A stretch of 64,000 bases of DNA from Cyathus striatus (lineage: Eukaryota; Basidiomycota; Agaricomycetes; Agaricales; Nidulariaceae), in assembly GCA_025738555.1 (NCBI GenBank), contig JAOVFP010000013.1, positions 1,364,001 through 1,428,000 on the forward strand. The letters are read 5' to 3'. Of the stretch, positions 11,723-23,952 are shown piece after piece; position 1 is the stretch's first letter; every line of letters starts with the position of its first letter. The position numbers were made by a program, and so were the translations under genes. The notes under the pieces were generated by a model. It was given only the letters and a program-made list of their open reading frames with translations, was not told where the DNA came from and did not search any database.

Positions 11723-13029
11723 ATGTTGTCTTTCGAAACTGCCTCTGCTTTTCTTGCTGCTAGCAACAAGTTGTGCTTTGTCGCCAATGACATGCTTACT
11801 GCCTTGTCGGATGCTTCTTGCAACATAGGAGAGGAGATTTTGACCAAGTTGGCCGATGCCACACCCCGTATTGTACATCCTCCACCATTGTTGAACTGAC
11901 CATGTACAATGAACTAACACTTATGTGCACACTTATAGGCATGCTTACAGGCTTATGCGAAGGGTCATAGCGATGATGCTATGGAACCCCCTTACAGGGA
12001 GGCGGTCTTTACCTTACGAAAGGTGTATAACCAACTCGAGAAGTGTCATATTCCATTCTCTCAGGACAATTATGAGGTCATCCAGTCAGCTTGCAAGGTG
12101 ATCCACATGATTTGCGAAGCTCATGCCACTGCCGTTATCACCGTTCCCGATGAGCCAATGCCTGTTCCCCCGGCAGCTCCGGTTACGCCCATGCCATCTG
12201 CAGCTACTATGGTTAAGTGCAAGGTACGCATCACTCAAATGTGCTTGTCTTTAGATCAGACTGACTTATCCTGGGTGTTTCTTAGCGTGGAACTCGTGGC
12301 AAGGGTGCTGCTGTCATCGATACTGATACCAACATCGAGATGCCTGGTCTGGAGTCCATCGTGTCCACTGGTACGGCCCCTGTTCCTGGCCCTACCACTA
12401 GCACTGCTGAGGTATTTACTAGATGATGAAGTTGATTACTCTATGTTTACTGATCAAATTATCACTTTTATCATCCATTCAATGCAGTCCATGTTTGTGG
12501 ATGACGCTGTTGCCACTGTTACACCTGTGGTAGCTAATCCAGCCACTCCAGCTGTGACTGTATGTGTATTCGCTTGTGTATCCTTTGAGTATTCACTAAA
12601 CGCTTGCTTGTAGGTACAGGCCGAGTCTAGCGCTCGTCCCGAGACAGTGGTCCTCCCGTATAGCGCCCTTCAAGGCCTAGATGGTGCCAGTTCCTCCTAT
12701 CGTTGGTATGAGTCATTGTCATTCTGCAAGTGTGCCAAGCCTGAACCCACCATGCCTACTGAGTACTCCTTTCTTGGTCCTGCCACTGGCTTACTAATGT
12801 GATGTCCCCAGAGTCACCCTATGGAGTTGTTGCCTGGGCCCATGGCATTGCAGATCATGCCAACTCTATGTGGACCAGTGGCCAGATGGTCACTTATCAA
12901 GATCACATGGCCTTACACCGTTTGAATAGTATGATGGACGCTGCCAACCAGGCCGAGTGGAGTTGGATTCAGTTGCAAAAGGTGGCAGATGATGTTTCTC
13001 GTTTGAACCCTGGGCTTATTGCCAACTAG
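11723..13029 (+). CDS. Second hypothetical multi-exon protein
   Basis: Starts at ATG 11723 (MLSFETASAFLAASNK). Plausible exons are 11723-11872, 11939-12223, 12286-12411, 12488-12559 and from 12614, joined by GT-AG introns of 54-76 nt, several with CTAAC-like branch sites. The product is helical at first (EAVFTLRKVYNQLEKC), then Pro/Val/Ala/Thr-rich. A well-formed segment, SPYGVVAWAHGIADHANSMW to LNPGLIAN (stop 13029), lies in another frame; an intron beginning GTATGAG at about 12705 with a TTACTAAT branch site probably leads to it, but the phase as read does not fit, so the last junction is unsolved. It lies 440 bp downstream of the CxxC gene on the same strand and shares its style. Function unknown. 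The gap 11281-11722 holds no gene. Confidence 0.55.
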
Positions 13030-13259
13030 TACATGCCCCCATCCTTTCGCATGAGACATCACACTTATTTCCTTATCCTATCTTATCTTTGCAGAAAAGA
13101 TCGTCCGAGTGTAAATAATTTTATAATTTTCTATGTTTTTTGTATAGTTTTCATAGTTAGATATAGAAGGACTTTACACTTGTTCTGTCAGTACGTACTT
13201 ACATAAGTAGATACAAATGTGAAGTAGCATACTGAACATAATGTGATGATTGGTCACCT

Positions 13260-14813
13260 CTATACCATCGCCTCATTAAGGCAGTGGACCATTTGACAAC
13301 GCACTTCATAGTTTGAATCAAGACTGATCAGTAATGACTCGACTAGTAGTTCTTCATCTTCGCCCCGATTATCTGGTTCATCATCTGACGCTTCGAGAGT
13401 CCCCTTTAAGCGGACATCTTGGAACTGAAGATCATCGGGGAGATCCCTTAATGGTTCAGGCGCTTCTAAAAGTTTATTAAGACCTTCAGCCAAGATGGCG
13501 ATCATCTCATGAACGCGCTTAGATAACTCAATCCTTTTTCGTGCTAAGTACAGAATGACGTGATGTCTAGCAATCTTTTTATGGTAAGGAGAGCCATCTA
13601 GCTCAGCGAGGATATAGCTACCACCCTTGGAGTGTGCTATGACAACAAAGGGTCTGTTATATCGCGCTGTGTTCTTTAGATTTGTCGATTTACCAATTGT
13701 GGGATTCTGTTCCAAAACGAGATCACCAGGCTTGAAAACCCAGTCTCTAACTTTATGCACTATATCTTTTTCCATTTTCTGAACACGCTTAATCTTCTCT
13801 GCTGTTACCTTCTCCCACATAGCTCCCACATGTGTCACATGCTTAGCCAATGCCCTGGCCCTTAAACCAACCAAGTCCGCTGTCGTCATGAGTTCTCCTT
13901 TGGGTGGTGTTGTTAACCAAGTGGCTTCCTGTAGGTCCAGTGGAAACACTGGATGCGTGCTAGTTACCATGAAGAAAGGTGAGCAGCCTCAATGCTTCCT
14001 TATAGTAATTCAGTCTGCCCAAAGTATGTGATGTAAAAACCAATACCACTTTGACAAGTCTGGTTCCATACATTTGACAAGCATCTGTCTCAAGTCCCAG
14101 TGCGGATGTTCTATTATCCCATTCATGCATGAATTGTAAGCAGAGATAGTGATCGTTGGTACATTATACTTCGCTGTTAACCACTCACAAGCCCGAATAA
14201 AAGGCCTGCCATTATCTGTGACTATGCATTGTATACACCCCCAATGGCACAAGATATCCTCAAAGAGCCATTGAGCAATGGTCTTTGCCGTTTCATTCCG
14301 AACCACGCGTGCTTCTGCCCATAATGATAGTGCACATTGCCCATGTATGATATATTTACACTGATTGGAGATGTCCATGTGCACCATGTCAGCATGCAAC
14401 ACTTGAAATATTGATGGTGTCTCAGTGACTGACAGTGGAGATTCAAACAAACTCCTCTGTCATTTCTGGGAAACGTGACAAGTTGACACATACCACTGAA
14501 CATCCATTTCCATTTGCGGCCACCAAAATCTCAAATTAAGCAAATGGTGTGTCGCGTAGATTCCTCTATGACCCAACACATCATGGCCCGTGTGCATCAT
14601 GTACATATGTTGCTCCTGATGCACTACCAGCCTGGGTAGTGCTTCTCCATCTTTAAAATATAGTTTATCATTTTCTAACACAAATTGTCCTGCAAATTTT
14701 CAAAAGTATTTATAATCATGCTTATCCATCTTCTCTGGCCATATCCCATCATTCCTCAAGTACTCCTCTACTGCAGCCATGTGCTTATCCATTAGATTCC
14801 CAAAAGCCATAAG
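13260..14813 (-). pseudogene. Ty3/gypsy integrase remnant, interrupted by CpG-type stops
   Basis: A single frame reads through an HHCC-type zinc-binding region (HTGHDVLGHRGIY ... TCHVSQ, with the last Cys of CxxC replaced by Ser). The catalytic core follows with its first Asp in HADMVHMD, the second in VTDNGRPF and the Glu in GIIEHPHWDLRQM. The C-terminal part contains FKPGDLVLEQNP. Several TGA stops interrupt the same frame (about 14698, 14459, 14009 and near 13990), in contexts where related elements have Arg, so CGA to TGA is likely. The upstream RT/RNase H part is missing: the frame ends where the foldback element begins. It is on the opposite strand to the two hypothetical genes. Confidence 0.8.
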
Positions 14814-14934
14814 TGTCAGCTAAAGACAGTCATATAATGGCAGGGCTATATGATTGTACAATCATATAAGCCAGGTGTTATATGATTGTCTTTTTTGTAT
14901 GTGTACTAGTAATACTACTTACTTCAGACAATCA

Positions 14935-15200
14935 TAAACAATCATTAATTTGTTTTATTTTAATTGCACTACTGTGATAATATTATAGGCAATCATAAAC
15001 AATCATTTATTTGTTCTATTTGAATAGTACTACTAAGAATACTATAGGCAATCATAAACAATCATTGATTGATTCTATTTGAATGGTACTACTAGGAATA
15101 CTATAGGCAATCATAAACAATCATTTATTTGTTCTATTTGAATAGTACTACTAAGAATACTATAGGCAATCATAAACAATCATTGATTGTTACTAATTGA
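14935..15200. repeat. 59-bp tandem repeats, left arm
   Basis: Four full and one partial unit beginning CAATCATAAACAATCATT and ending ACTATAGG. The first unit (ACTGTGATAATATTATAGG) is a distinct variant, which is also the outermost variant in the right arm, so repeat order is mirrored between arms. Confidence 0.85.
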
Positions 15201-15219
15201 ATATTAGTATGGATGGTTA

Positions 15220-15885
15220 GCCACTATTGTATGAATTTGTCACATTTTCCGGGTGTGTCACAATTGTCACAAATTTCCCACGCATAACAATTGTCACATT
15301 CTTCTTGTGTGTGACAGTTATCATACATATTCTCGCGCTTCTTACATTTCCCACGCTTCATATAGTTCCCACGCTTCACATATTTCCTGTGCATTACATT
15401 TGTCACATTCTTCTCGCGCGTCACAGCTGTCACACATATTCTCACACTTCATATATTTTCTATGTTTCATATATTTCCTATACTTCATATATTTCCTATG
15501 CTTCACATATTTCCTGCACTTCTTACATTTCTTGTGCTTCATATAGTTCCCACACATCACATTTGTCACATTCTTCCTACACATCACATTTTTGATGTGT
15601 ATTCCCACACATTATATTTGTCAGTATTTCTCATGTATCACATCTCATGCATCACATCTCATGCATCACATCTGTCACATTATTCCCACATGTCACATTT
15701 TGTCACATATATACTTGCACCTCACAATTATCACACTTTCTCACACTTCATATTTGTCATGCATATACCTCCACATCATGTTTATCACATACATTCCCAT
15801 GCCTATTATATTTCTCATGCATCACATTTGTCACACATGTTCTTGCACTTCACATTTGTCACACATGTATGCATCATGCCTTTCA
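15220..15885. repeat. About 18-bp repeats, left arm
   Basis: Units such as TTCATATATTTCCTATGC and variants with CACATTTGTCACATTC run inward from the 59-bp array. Read on the minus strand the units encode six-residue Lys/Cys-rich repeats (CDNCDT, KYMKYG), which explains several overlapping ORFs here in all frames. Confidence 0.75.
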
Positions 15886-17289
15886 TGAGTTCTCAGTCCT
15901 CATGTTTTACAAGCATGTCACTTGTTATGCTCTACCAACCCATTACAGTTTTCATGTTTATTATATCTTTGATACATGTCACATGTCAAGTTTACACACA
16001 CAGCAACCCATACCCATGGTAACCCATGGGTTTTACTGCGACCCACCAATTATATATTTTGATCAATTTACACTGATGGTCCTTATTGTACAAAACCTGA
16101 TATGAATGTGGATTGACTTGAAAGAGCTAGAAGAGTTTTAATCAAAATTATTAATATATTCAAACAAAATGAAAAGGTTCAATTACATATTCAAGCCAAT
16201 CCAAGCAGTTGATTTAAATGTTCATAGACTTGTTACAATCATGTCATAGAGAGAGGGCCTGTACCATACAAAAAGTGATACAAATACAGACTGATTTGAA
16301 AGAGTTACATCAGTTTAGAAAGATATTATTAATTGGATTCAAATGTTCAATAATATATTCAGACCAATACAAGCATTACAAATTAAATGAAAGTTGTATT
16401 AAGTCCAATATACAGCAGTATGGAACATACCCATAGCACATGTAACCAGTATTTACTAGTGCAATCTGTCTATTCAAATAGGAAATGAGTGATTTTGATT
16501 TAGAGTAGGAATCTTATTATCTGTGTACAAGGAAAGAGGCAAACAATATCATTTATAGAAATAGAATGAAGTGGCCTAAAAATACATATGTAGGTTCATT
16601 ATGACCATGAAGCATAAGGCTACTTACATATTTCATGTTGATAATATACTAAATAAATTGGAGTAGCAATGTTAGTTTTAATGAATTGCATAATTTTATA
16701 TCATCTAAGCTCAGCCTTGCAAGCTGAACAAAATGAAAAACTGAGTTTTGCTGTAGTCACAAACACTTAGTACAGTAATGTACACTATACACTTAATAAA
16801 AGGTACTATGCTCACAGCAACTTTGTTCCTGACATTTTTATTCAATACACTATCTATGGGTGCCAGCAGGTTATGGGTCTTGAAGACCTGACCCAAACCT
16901 GTACCAACTGGTATCCTTACCTGTGACCCATGCAGGTACAGCATACATATGCTACTGCCTAATGCTTACTATATATGACTACATGACAGTTTGCTTTATT
17001 GATACAGAGAAGTAATGAAAACTATCTCCACCCTTATTGATATTATATCACAATCAGTTTAACTTTTACACTGCCATATGCATTCATATCTCTGATATAT
17101 GTCATTTATACATAGACATACATGGCTTAATATTTGAGACAAGCATATGACTACTGATAGAATCAACCAGGTAACTACTCAGAGAGCATCAGGAAGTGGT
17201 TCATGCACATACTATTATTGAGTATCCTTCTCTTAACATAGTTTCAAATTTAGATATGTTGTCAATATCAAAGGCTGAATTACATTACT
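15886..17289. other. Core of the foldback element, no coding sequence
   Basis: AT-rich sequence without a credible gene. It contains a degenerate direct repeat of about 125 bp (around 16080-16205 and 16255-16380, both with a TGAAAGAG motif). It also contains palindromic ACCCATGG/GGTCTTGAAGACC-type sequence near 16010-16030 and 16860-16935, which might bound a smaller insertion. Confidence 0.45.
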
Positions 17290-18107
17290 AAACTGTGAAA
17301 ATTGTGACAAATGTAATATGCACAAAGAGCATGAAAAGTGAGACAAATGTGATATGTATGAAATGTGTGACAAATGTGAAGTATGAGAATATGTATGATG
17401 ATGTGCATGAAATGTGTGATGTGCATGACAAGTGTGACAATTGTGACACACAAGAAAAGTATAACAATTGGGTAATAGAATGGCATGTGGAAAGGGTGTG
17501 ACGAACATGATGCATGGGTATATGTGTGATGAATGTGAAGTGTGAGAAAATGCACAAAAATGTGATGTGTAGGAAAAGCGTGACAAATTAAAAGTGCAGG
17601 AATATGTGTGACAAATGTGACATGCGGGAAAAGCGTGACAGTTGAGAAGCGCGGGAATATGTGTGACGATGTGACACATGAGAAATACAATAGGTGCAGG
17701 AATGTATGTGACAAACATGATGTGTGGGTATATGCATGACAAATATGAAGCATGGTATGGGAATAATGTGACAGATGTGATGTGTGAGATGTGATACATG
17801 AAAAATACTGACAAATATAATGTGTGGGAATACACATCAAAAATGTGATGTGTAGGAAGAATGTGACAAATGTGATGTGTGGGAACTATATGAAGCACAA
17901 GAAATGTAAGAAGTGCAGGAAATATGTGAAGCATGGGAAATATATGAAGTATGGGAAATATATGAAGCATGGGAAATATACAAAGTGTGAGAATATGTGT
18001 GACAGCTGTGATACGCGAGAAGAATGTGACAATTGTGATGCACAGGAAATATGTGAAGCGTGGGAACTATATGAAGCGTGGGAAATGTAAGAAGCGCAAG
18101 AATACAT
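17290..18107. repeat. About 18-bp repeats, right arm
   Basis: Inverted counterpart of 15220-15885, with units such as GGGAAATATATGAAGCAT. It is longer than the left arm on its inner side, so the left arm has lost, or the right arm gained, inner units. Plus-strand ORFs rich in CDNCD and KYMKHG are products of the repeat. Confidence 0.75.
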
Positions 18108-18833
18108 GGCGGGCTTTTAGCTGTCCAGTTTCAGCTGTCCTTTGGCCTGTCGTTTGATCTGTCCTGTTTGGCATCACGCACGTGTATGTCACACACATCA
18201 AACCAAGTTCTGATGGCTTCGTAATCGATGGGTAAGAGAGACTGCACCGAGCTGGTGCACAAAAGAAAAATGCTGTGATTGTGGGACCATCTAATATTTG
18301 ACTTAAAAAACAAAGTATGTACTCGCACTCAATGTCTGTATAGTTATCAATGATTGTATGTAGTATTTAATCCACTTGAGTAATCTTGAGGAATTTTCAT
18401 CAAATCCTTGATCTGGTCATTCTTGTATCTTATATTCACTTCGTTTGGAACGTATCTCGTACAAAGAGAAGAAACAAAGGTGAAAATTTGTTCCATATAA
18501 ATATCTCTTATTAGCACAAACATGTAAAAAAGTTAATTATGGGGTAATAGGTATACTTTTACAGTATATTTCAGGAATAGAACTGAAAATGTGAATTTTA
18601 AGAGATTAAAATATTTATATACTACTACTTCAAATATTTGGATGGTCTACAGCAATGCATTTTTGAACGACAGTTTGTTGGTTATCACATGTCGGCTTGG
18701 CTTGATTTTGTCTCGACTTCGATTATCAATCACTACCCAGTTTGATATGTGTGACATCGTGACTGATGCCTGAACAGGACAGATCAAACGACAGGCCAAA
18801 GGACAGCTGGAACTGGACAGCTAAAAGCCCGCC
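18108..18833. mobile_element. 726-bp MITE nested in the foldback right arm
   Basis: Terminal inverted repeats of about 62 bp start GGCGGGCTTTTAGCTGTCC and differ by a single base over most of their length. The interior is AT-rich and non-coding. The left foldback arm preserves the empty site (near 15318-15345, complement of GCGAGAATATGTATGATAAC), which shows that the insertion split AGAATATGTATG and left a degenerate duplication of about 7-8 bp. The size of that duplication suggests a hAT- or Mutator-class origin; the TIR itself I do not recognise. Confidence 0.85.
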
Positions 18834-18974
18834 GTGATATGTATGATAACTGTGACACACAAGAAGAATGTGACAATTGTGATGCGTGGGAAATTTGTGA
18901 CAATTGTGACACACCCGGAAAATGTGACAAATTCATACAATAGTGGCTAACCATCCATACTAATATTCAATTAG

Positions 18975-19345
18975 TAACAATCAATGATTGTTTATGATTG
19001 CCTATAGTATTCCTAGTAGTACCATTCAAATAGAATCAATCAATGATTGTTTATGATTGCCTATAGTATTGTTAATAGTACTTCAAATAGAATTAATTAG
19101 TGATTGTTTATGATTGCCTATAGTATTCTTAGTAGTACTATTCAAATAGAACAAATAAATAATTGTTTATGATTGCCTATAGTATTCTTAGTAGTACTAT
19201 TCAAATAGAACAAATAAATAATTGTTTATGATTGCCTATAATATTATTACAGTAGTGCAATTAAAATAAAACAAATCAATGATTGTTTATGATTGCCTAT
19301 AATATTATCACAGTGGTGCAATTAAAATAAAACAAATCAATGACT
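18975..19345. repeat. 59-bp tandem repeats, right arm
   Basis: About seven units, inverted relative to 14935-15200, containing TGTTTATGATTGCCTATA. The unit number differs from the left arm (about 7 against 4-5), consistent with slippage or unequal exchange after the arms formed. Confidence 0.85.
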
Positions 19346-19477
19346 GTTTATGATTGTCTGAAGTAAGTAGTATTACTAGTACACATACAAAAAAAGACAA
19401 TCATATAACACCTGGCTTATATGATTGTACAATCATATAGCCCTGCCATTATATGATCAAATTAGCTGACATGCCTC

Positions 19478-19745
19478 ACCCTGAAATGGTTAAGTGTAAT
19501 AACTTTTTTCTGTAAGCTTTCTTGTATGATTTTTATTGCTTTTTTTTTTTGGTATGTGTACTTTTAAAGATCGTTTTCGATACAGCGATTGTGAAGGGTG
19601 TAAGTATTGGATGTTGACATTCGTCAGGGACCAATGCTGTTTCTTCATTAATTCAACCCTTCTCTCTAATTGCAAATCTACGAGCATAAGTAATGTGCTA
19701 ATGAAGTTGAGAGCTCAGAGAAAGACCTAATGTAAATGATGACAT
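19478..19745 (+). repeat. Detached 3'-end module of the CSN3-linked repeat unit
   Basis: Contains GTGTACTTTTAAAGATCG, GGGACCAATGCTGTTTCTTC and GAGAAAGACCTAATGTAAAT, in the same order as at 31070-31350 (unit C) and inverted in unit D. It is more diverged than those copies. The remaining stretch to 20190 shows no recognisable gene. Confidence 0.6.
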
Positions 19746-20612
19746 TATTGAACTATATATATAATTGAGCCCACTTGAACCGTTTATTCTTCATCTTGTC
19801 CACAGCCATATCTCAAAGCTGAGGCGCTACACATTTCAGTAGACGCCTCCCCACAGCGGCTCCTATTGTCTCACTTTGCATGAAATCTCGATCGGTATGA
19901 TCAAAAACACAAGAGGACAACCAACTACCACTAAAATCCATGAGTCCGAGATAATCCAAAAAAGAAAATCTGTAGCACATCAGAAATTCTTTCATACAAC
20001 AAAACTTTTTACTATCCAATAAATAGAAATGCCAAATTCCATTTGCTGCCTTCCACAGTTTAGCTAACAGGACAGCTCAAGACAAGTAGCAAAAAGAAAA
20101 GACTTCAGAAAAAGAAAAATTCCCTGATGACACAAGTAAGCCAGTAGTGCAGAAGAAAGGTCATCGTATTCCAGAGGTGCAAGCAGAGCTCTGGAAGGAC
20201 ATCTCTTTATATTAAAAGAACCATAGCATGTGTTTAATTCTTTGCTGGCACACGAATAAATGGCATCATCGATAGCAGGCTTCTATCAGTGACTTACCTT
20301 AGAACTGGTTTGGTTTGATGTAAGAATTAATCGATTGTTCAGACTTCCTGTGATAATCAATAAATTAGTTGGGTTGGTTTGAATCTTGTGGAAGAGAAAT
20401 CATGTCAAAGCACGCATACCCATCATTGCATCGATGGGATCGTAGTTTCATAGGCTCTTGCAATGTGCTTGAGCTAGAAGCAAAGGCAAGTGACAGTCGA
20501 TAAGAATAAGTAGATACCGCCTTGGTGCTGTGCTGACTGTTCAGTTGGTAATGTTTGGCCTGCCATCTTGCTGCCATCAATTCCATTCCTACTGCTGCTA
20601 CGCCCATACACA

Positions 20613-20880
20613 GCTGGCAGGCAACTATTTTGCCATTGCCATTGGCCGGCAAAATCGACAGCAATAACATTAGATATTGCAATTGGCAAAATAATTGTAA
20701 AACATAGGCAAAATATTTGCAAAATGTTTTCTTATATATGGAAATTATTTCCATTTATAGTAATGGATTTTGCTTACATTTTGTCTACATCTTGCGATGG
20801 CATATATGTACCCAATATATAACATTATTAATGTCAAATTTACATGGATTTTGCCAACTGCAAAAAAGTTGCCTGCCAGC
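20613..20880. mobile_element. 268-bp MITE-like insertion in unit A
   Basis: Ends are inverted copies beginning GCTGGCAGGCAACT(A/T)TTTTGC. Between them GGCAAAAT-like motifs recur several times in both orientations. Unit B lacks the block at the corresponding place. No clear target-site duplication was found. Confidence 0.6.
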
Positions 20881-20897
20881 AGTGATATACCTACCGA

Positions 20898-21660
20898 GTC
20901 AGTTTTCCTCAGCTGCCATCCTTGAACTAAACTATCCCCTCCACCAGGAAGGTTAGTATATTCAAACCCCACCTGTCAGTGTGTACATCAACAACATCTG
21001 CAAAACCTTCAGTCCACCACCAACTCTTCACAGATGAGAAGAACCTGGGCCCTATAAAGAAGGTTGTGGACCTAGTGAAAGTATGGAGCATGAAACTTTG
21101 ACAGGGACAGGGGTGACGCTTGGGCTGGGGGAGATTGGGAAGGTTGTTGCTGGTGATGGCGAGGGGGGGAGGGACTAGAGGGGATAATGGGGGAAGAGGA
21201 GGCTAGGGCGGTGATTTTGAGTATGGTTTGTTCTCTTCCATCCTTCCCTCTCCTTTTTTTTCTTATGCTCACTTCATTCGCAGATAGACCAAAAAACCCT
21301 CCATGCACAATTCACAGCTTCAAGTACCGTATCTTTCTCCGATCCCCTGATGGCACCGACAGGCCACAAGCAATCAGTACCTGGACCTGGTGTGCTAAAG
21401 CACCGAAAAGCATCCTATGAACCCTAGCTCGAGCCGCAAACTACCACTATGCTGATTCCTTCCTCTCCCCCCCAGTATCGCACACCAACCCCCTCCCCGC
21501 TCCACCCCCCAAACCTAATACCAAACCCCAAATCAAAGCTCACCTTACTCAAAAACTCCCTCCCACACCCAACCTCCCCATCCAACAATGCCAACATCTC
21601 CACCTGCACCTGCACATCCCTCAAAACCCTATCTGCCTCAGACTTCGAGAAAGCAGGTAT
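20898..21660. pseudogene. CSN3-like fragment A, last exon inverted
   Basis: Plus-strand pieces AAILELNYPL, KKVVDLVKVWSMK, then EEEARAVILSM, an intron, and a last part reading IDQKTLHAQFT...STVSFSDP follow the order of COP9 signalosome subunit 3 (PCI-domain) exons. The next segment, with AFSKSEADRVLRDVQVQVEM and LALLDGEVGCGREFLSKV, is on the minus strand (about 21660-21540). The 3' part has therefore been inverted relative to unit C. Frameshifts and stops make it non-functional. Confidence 0.65.
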
Positions 21661-22740
21661 GCACTTTCATGATACTTGCTCCCGTTTCCTGTTAGAGTCA
21701 TGTTGACTTTTGACATTTGACACCAATCTTCTGTGTGCCACGCTTTAAGGCTTTGAGCATTGGGTGAGGGGTGTTGATGCCTGATGGTGGACAGTGGTGC
21801 TGGTTGGGCATTGGTCATCCTGTTGACCACGTTGGCTGGTGGGTCGTGGTCGGGTCGAGAGGGGTCGGGTATGTGTTTGTTGGCACTTTGGGACCACCAG
21901 TGCTGCTTGTTCCCATTGTCCCCTGTGTCGTACTAGCTCCTGTGTTCCTCTTTTACCAAAACTCCATTGTGAATTTGGTCAGTAAAGTGACACACTGATA
22001 TCCCACTGATACCCAACTGGAAGAAAATCTGATATAAGTGCTTGAATAGATCTCTGTCAAACTAATATGGAGGCTAAATAAGCACAAATGAAGATGGAAT
22101 AGTTTTTATACTGACATTAGACATTACTTATACCTCTCATTTGCCTCTCACCATTGAATTCCCGAGGCAATTGCAGTCACTTGCAGCTACACTTGATGAC
22201 TAATATTACCAAATTAAGTAGTATATTACCACATATGGTAATGATTATATAAGGCGGCGGAATTTGGGTCAGAAAAAAATCATAACTCCATCAGTTTTGG
22301 GAATTTCGAAATTTTGTCTGGGCATTTGGTTCCTCTTCCCAAAAGAATTATTTTGGCCAGAGGAATAAGGAAAAAAATGATTTCCCGCGGCTTAATTTTG
22401 GTTATACAAAAGTGGAGGTGACTAAGTGCCCTGCACCATACAACCTTGCTAACTCGTACCACAGAATGAAGATGACCTCATGGTGCAACTCGTCGGGTTC
22501 CCGCAGCAGTTCCTGAAGTGTTCGGGCAGTTGAACGTAACGAAGTGGTTCCTTCCTGGAGAAAGTGTACATCCTTTCCTTTCCTTCCTCCTCGCACTTTT
22601 TAGCTTTAACTTATATCCGTTTTTCTTTGCGCAGTATGTGAGGATGTACGTTCCTTGTAAGTACCCTTCTTCAACTCGAGGGGAGATGAGCTGATGAGGT
22701 TACGGATAGATATCGCAAATTATATATACATACCCTGGGC

Positions 22741-23952
22741 CAGGGGGGCACGCAAAAAAAAATGAATGACCTGGGGTCAATTTTTTTTAAATCAAGTCCC
22801 TACCCTACCTACCTATTTCGCTTACTAATCCGATCAAATTTCCATTTAAAGAATATAATCTATTTTAAGCTGCCCTAACCTACAGTTGCTCTTTGGTTTC
22901 TCTGTGTCTTCATCTATGTATTGCTTGCAGGTCCACAGGTTGAGTCACTGAAGGTTCCAATTGGGAAAATATTCCATCATCTATTGTGAGCATATATATA
23001 TCAAGTAGTCAATATAATTTACAAGATTAGAAGTATACAAAGTTGGAACTACATAACAAGTCTGTGAATGCTGGAATAACAGTGGCATAGTAGATAAATT
23101 AGAAAACCTACAGTTGAAATATAGTGATGCAAGCAATAAGGTCTTGGGCATTCCTGTTTCATATGTAGTCTATTTAAACAATAGATATAGACATATATAT
23201 TGAAGATCACTATATTAATTTGAACTTTGAAGTACTTAAGTATTAAATATATAAGTAATAGTGCTCAATCTTCGAATTAATGGCCGGAGACATTGACTTT
23301 AAATATAATTGTTACTATTGCAGCTATATTCTCCTATTTCACACTGAACTGAAGGAAAAGACCAGTCAACTAAAGCTACTAAGTGGTAGCACTGTACCAT
23401 TTAAATCAATTCAACAGTCACACATCACGGGGACCTTGTGTTATGATGAAATTTGGCAGCTGTCATGCATAACAGAGGCCTAGTGTTGAAAGGTACTGAT
23501 ATCATGGATTTATCACGGATAGTAGCATGTAGGATGAATTGGCCTTGAGGTTTTTCTTGTCGCAGTGCCTATCCTGTGTTAAATTGATTAAAATGGTACA
23601 GTATACTAGAGTCAATAAGTGGGACTCAAGAGTTTTAATGCATACTCGAATGTATTGATAAGCTTCATCTCAAGTCCTTTCAATTTATTAATGAATATTG
23701 ATTATGGTCATGATTGAACTTAGTCTTGAGTACAACTATATATGTCTTAAATCACTATTAATCTATTTGACATTTATCTAGACAAATAAAAGTGAAATTA
23801 CATGAATTATAGAGCAGTAAACATGTTATAAAACTTCAGAAAAAGCCGGGTCAAGCCATGTTATAGAGGGTTCCATAAAAAATTTTCAGGCCTTCGGCCT
23901 GACCCTACCTACCCTACCCCCCATGGGAAATTACTGTTGGCGTGCCCCCTTG
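22741..23952. mobile_element. hAT-like non-autonomous element
   Basis: Flanked by an 8-bp duplication, CCCTGGGC (22733-22740) and CCCTGGGT (23953-23960). Ends are CAGGGGGGCACGC and, inverted, CAAGGGGGCACGCC, matching the usual CAGGG-type hAT terminus. Unit B has the empty site (ACCCTGGGACC, about 59681-59691). The 1212-bp interior is AT-rich without a transposase; it contains a hairpin CAGGCCTTCGGCCTG and CCCTACCTACC motifs near both ends. Confidence 0.88.

Larger units (their letters stand above)
14814..19471. mobile_element. Giant foldback element with tandem-repeat arms
   Basis: Both ends read TGTCAGCTAA inward, followed by a matching CATATAATGGCAGGGC block and a 22-bp perfect palindrome (14847-14868). 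The arms are inverted copies of each other over at least 1 kb and consist of a 59-bp tandem array followed by a roughly 18-bp array. A core of about 1.4 kb carries no transposase. The right arm is interrupted by a nested MITE. This is the architecture of foldback-type elements (Drosophila FB, Galileo). No convincing target-site duplication was found, and the right flank does not continue the gypsy integrase, so one edge has been rearranged. Confidence 0.75.

Noticed and set aside
15224..18090. Cys/Lys-rich ORFs resembling metal-binding repeats (CDNCDT, KYMKHG)
   Set aside because: They occur in several frames and on both strands of the 18-bp arrays in inverted arms; no start, stop or flanking conservation supports a protein.
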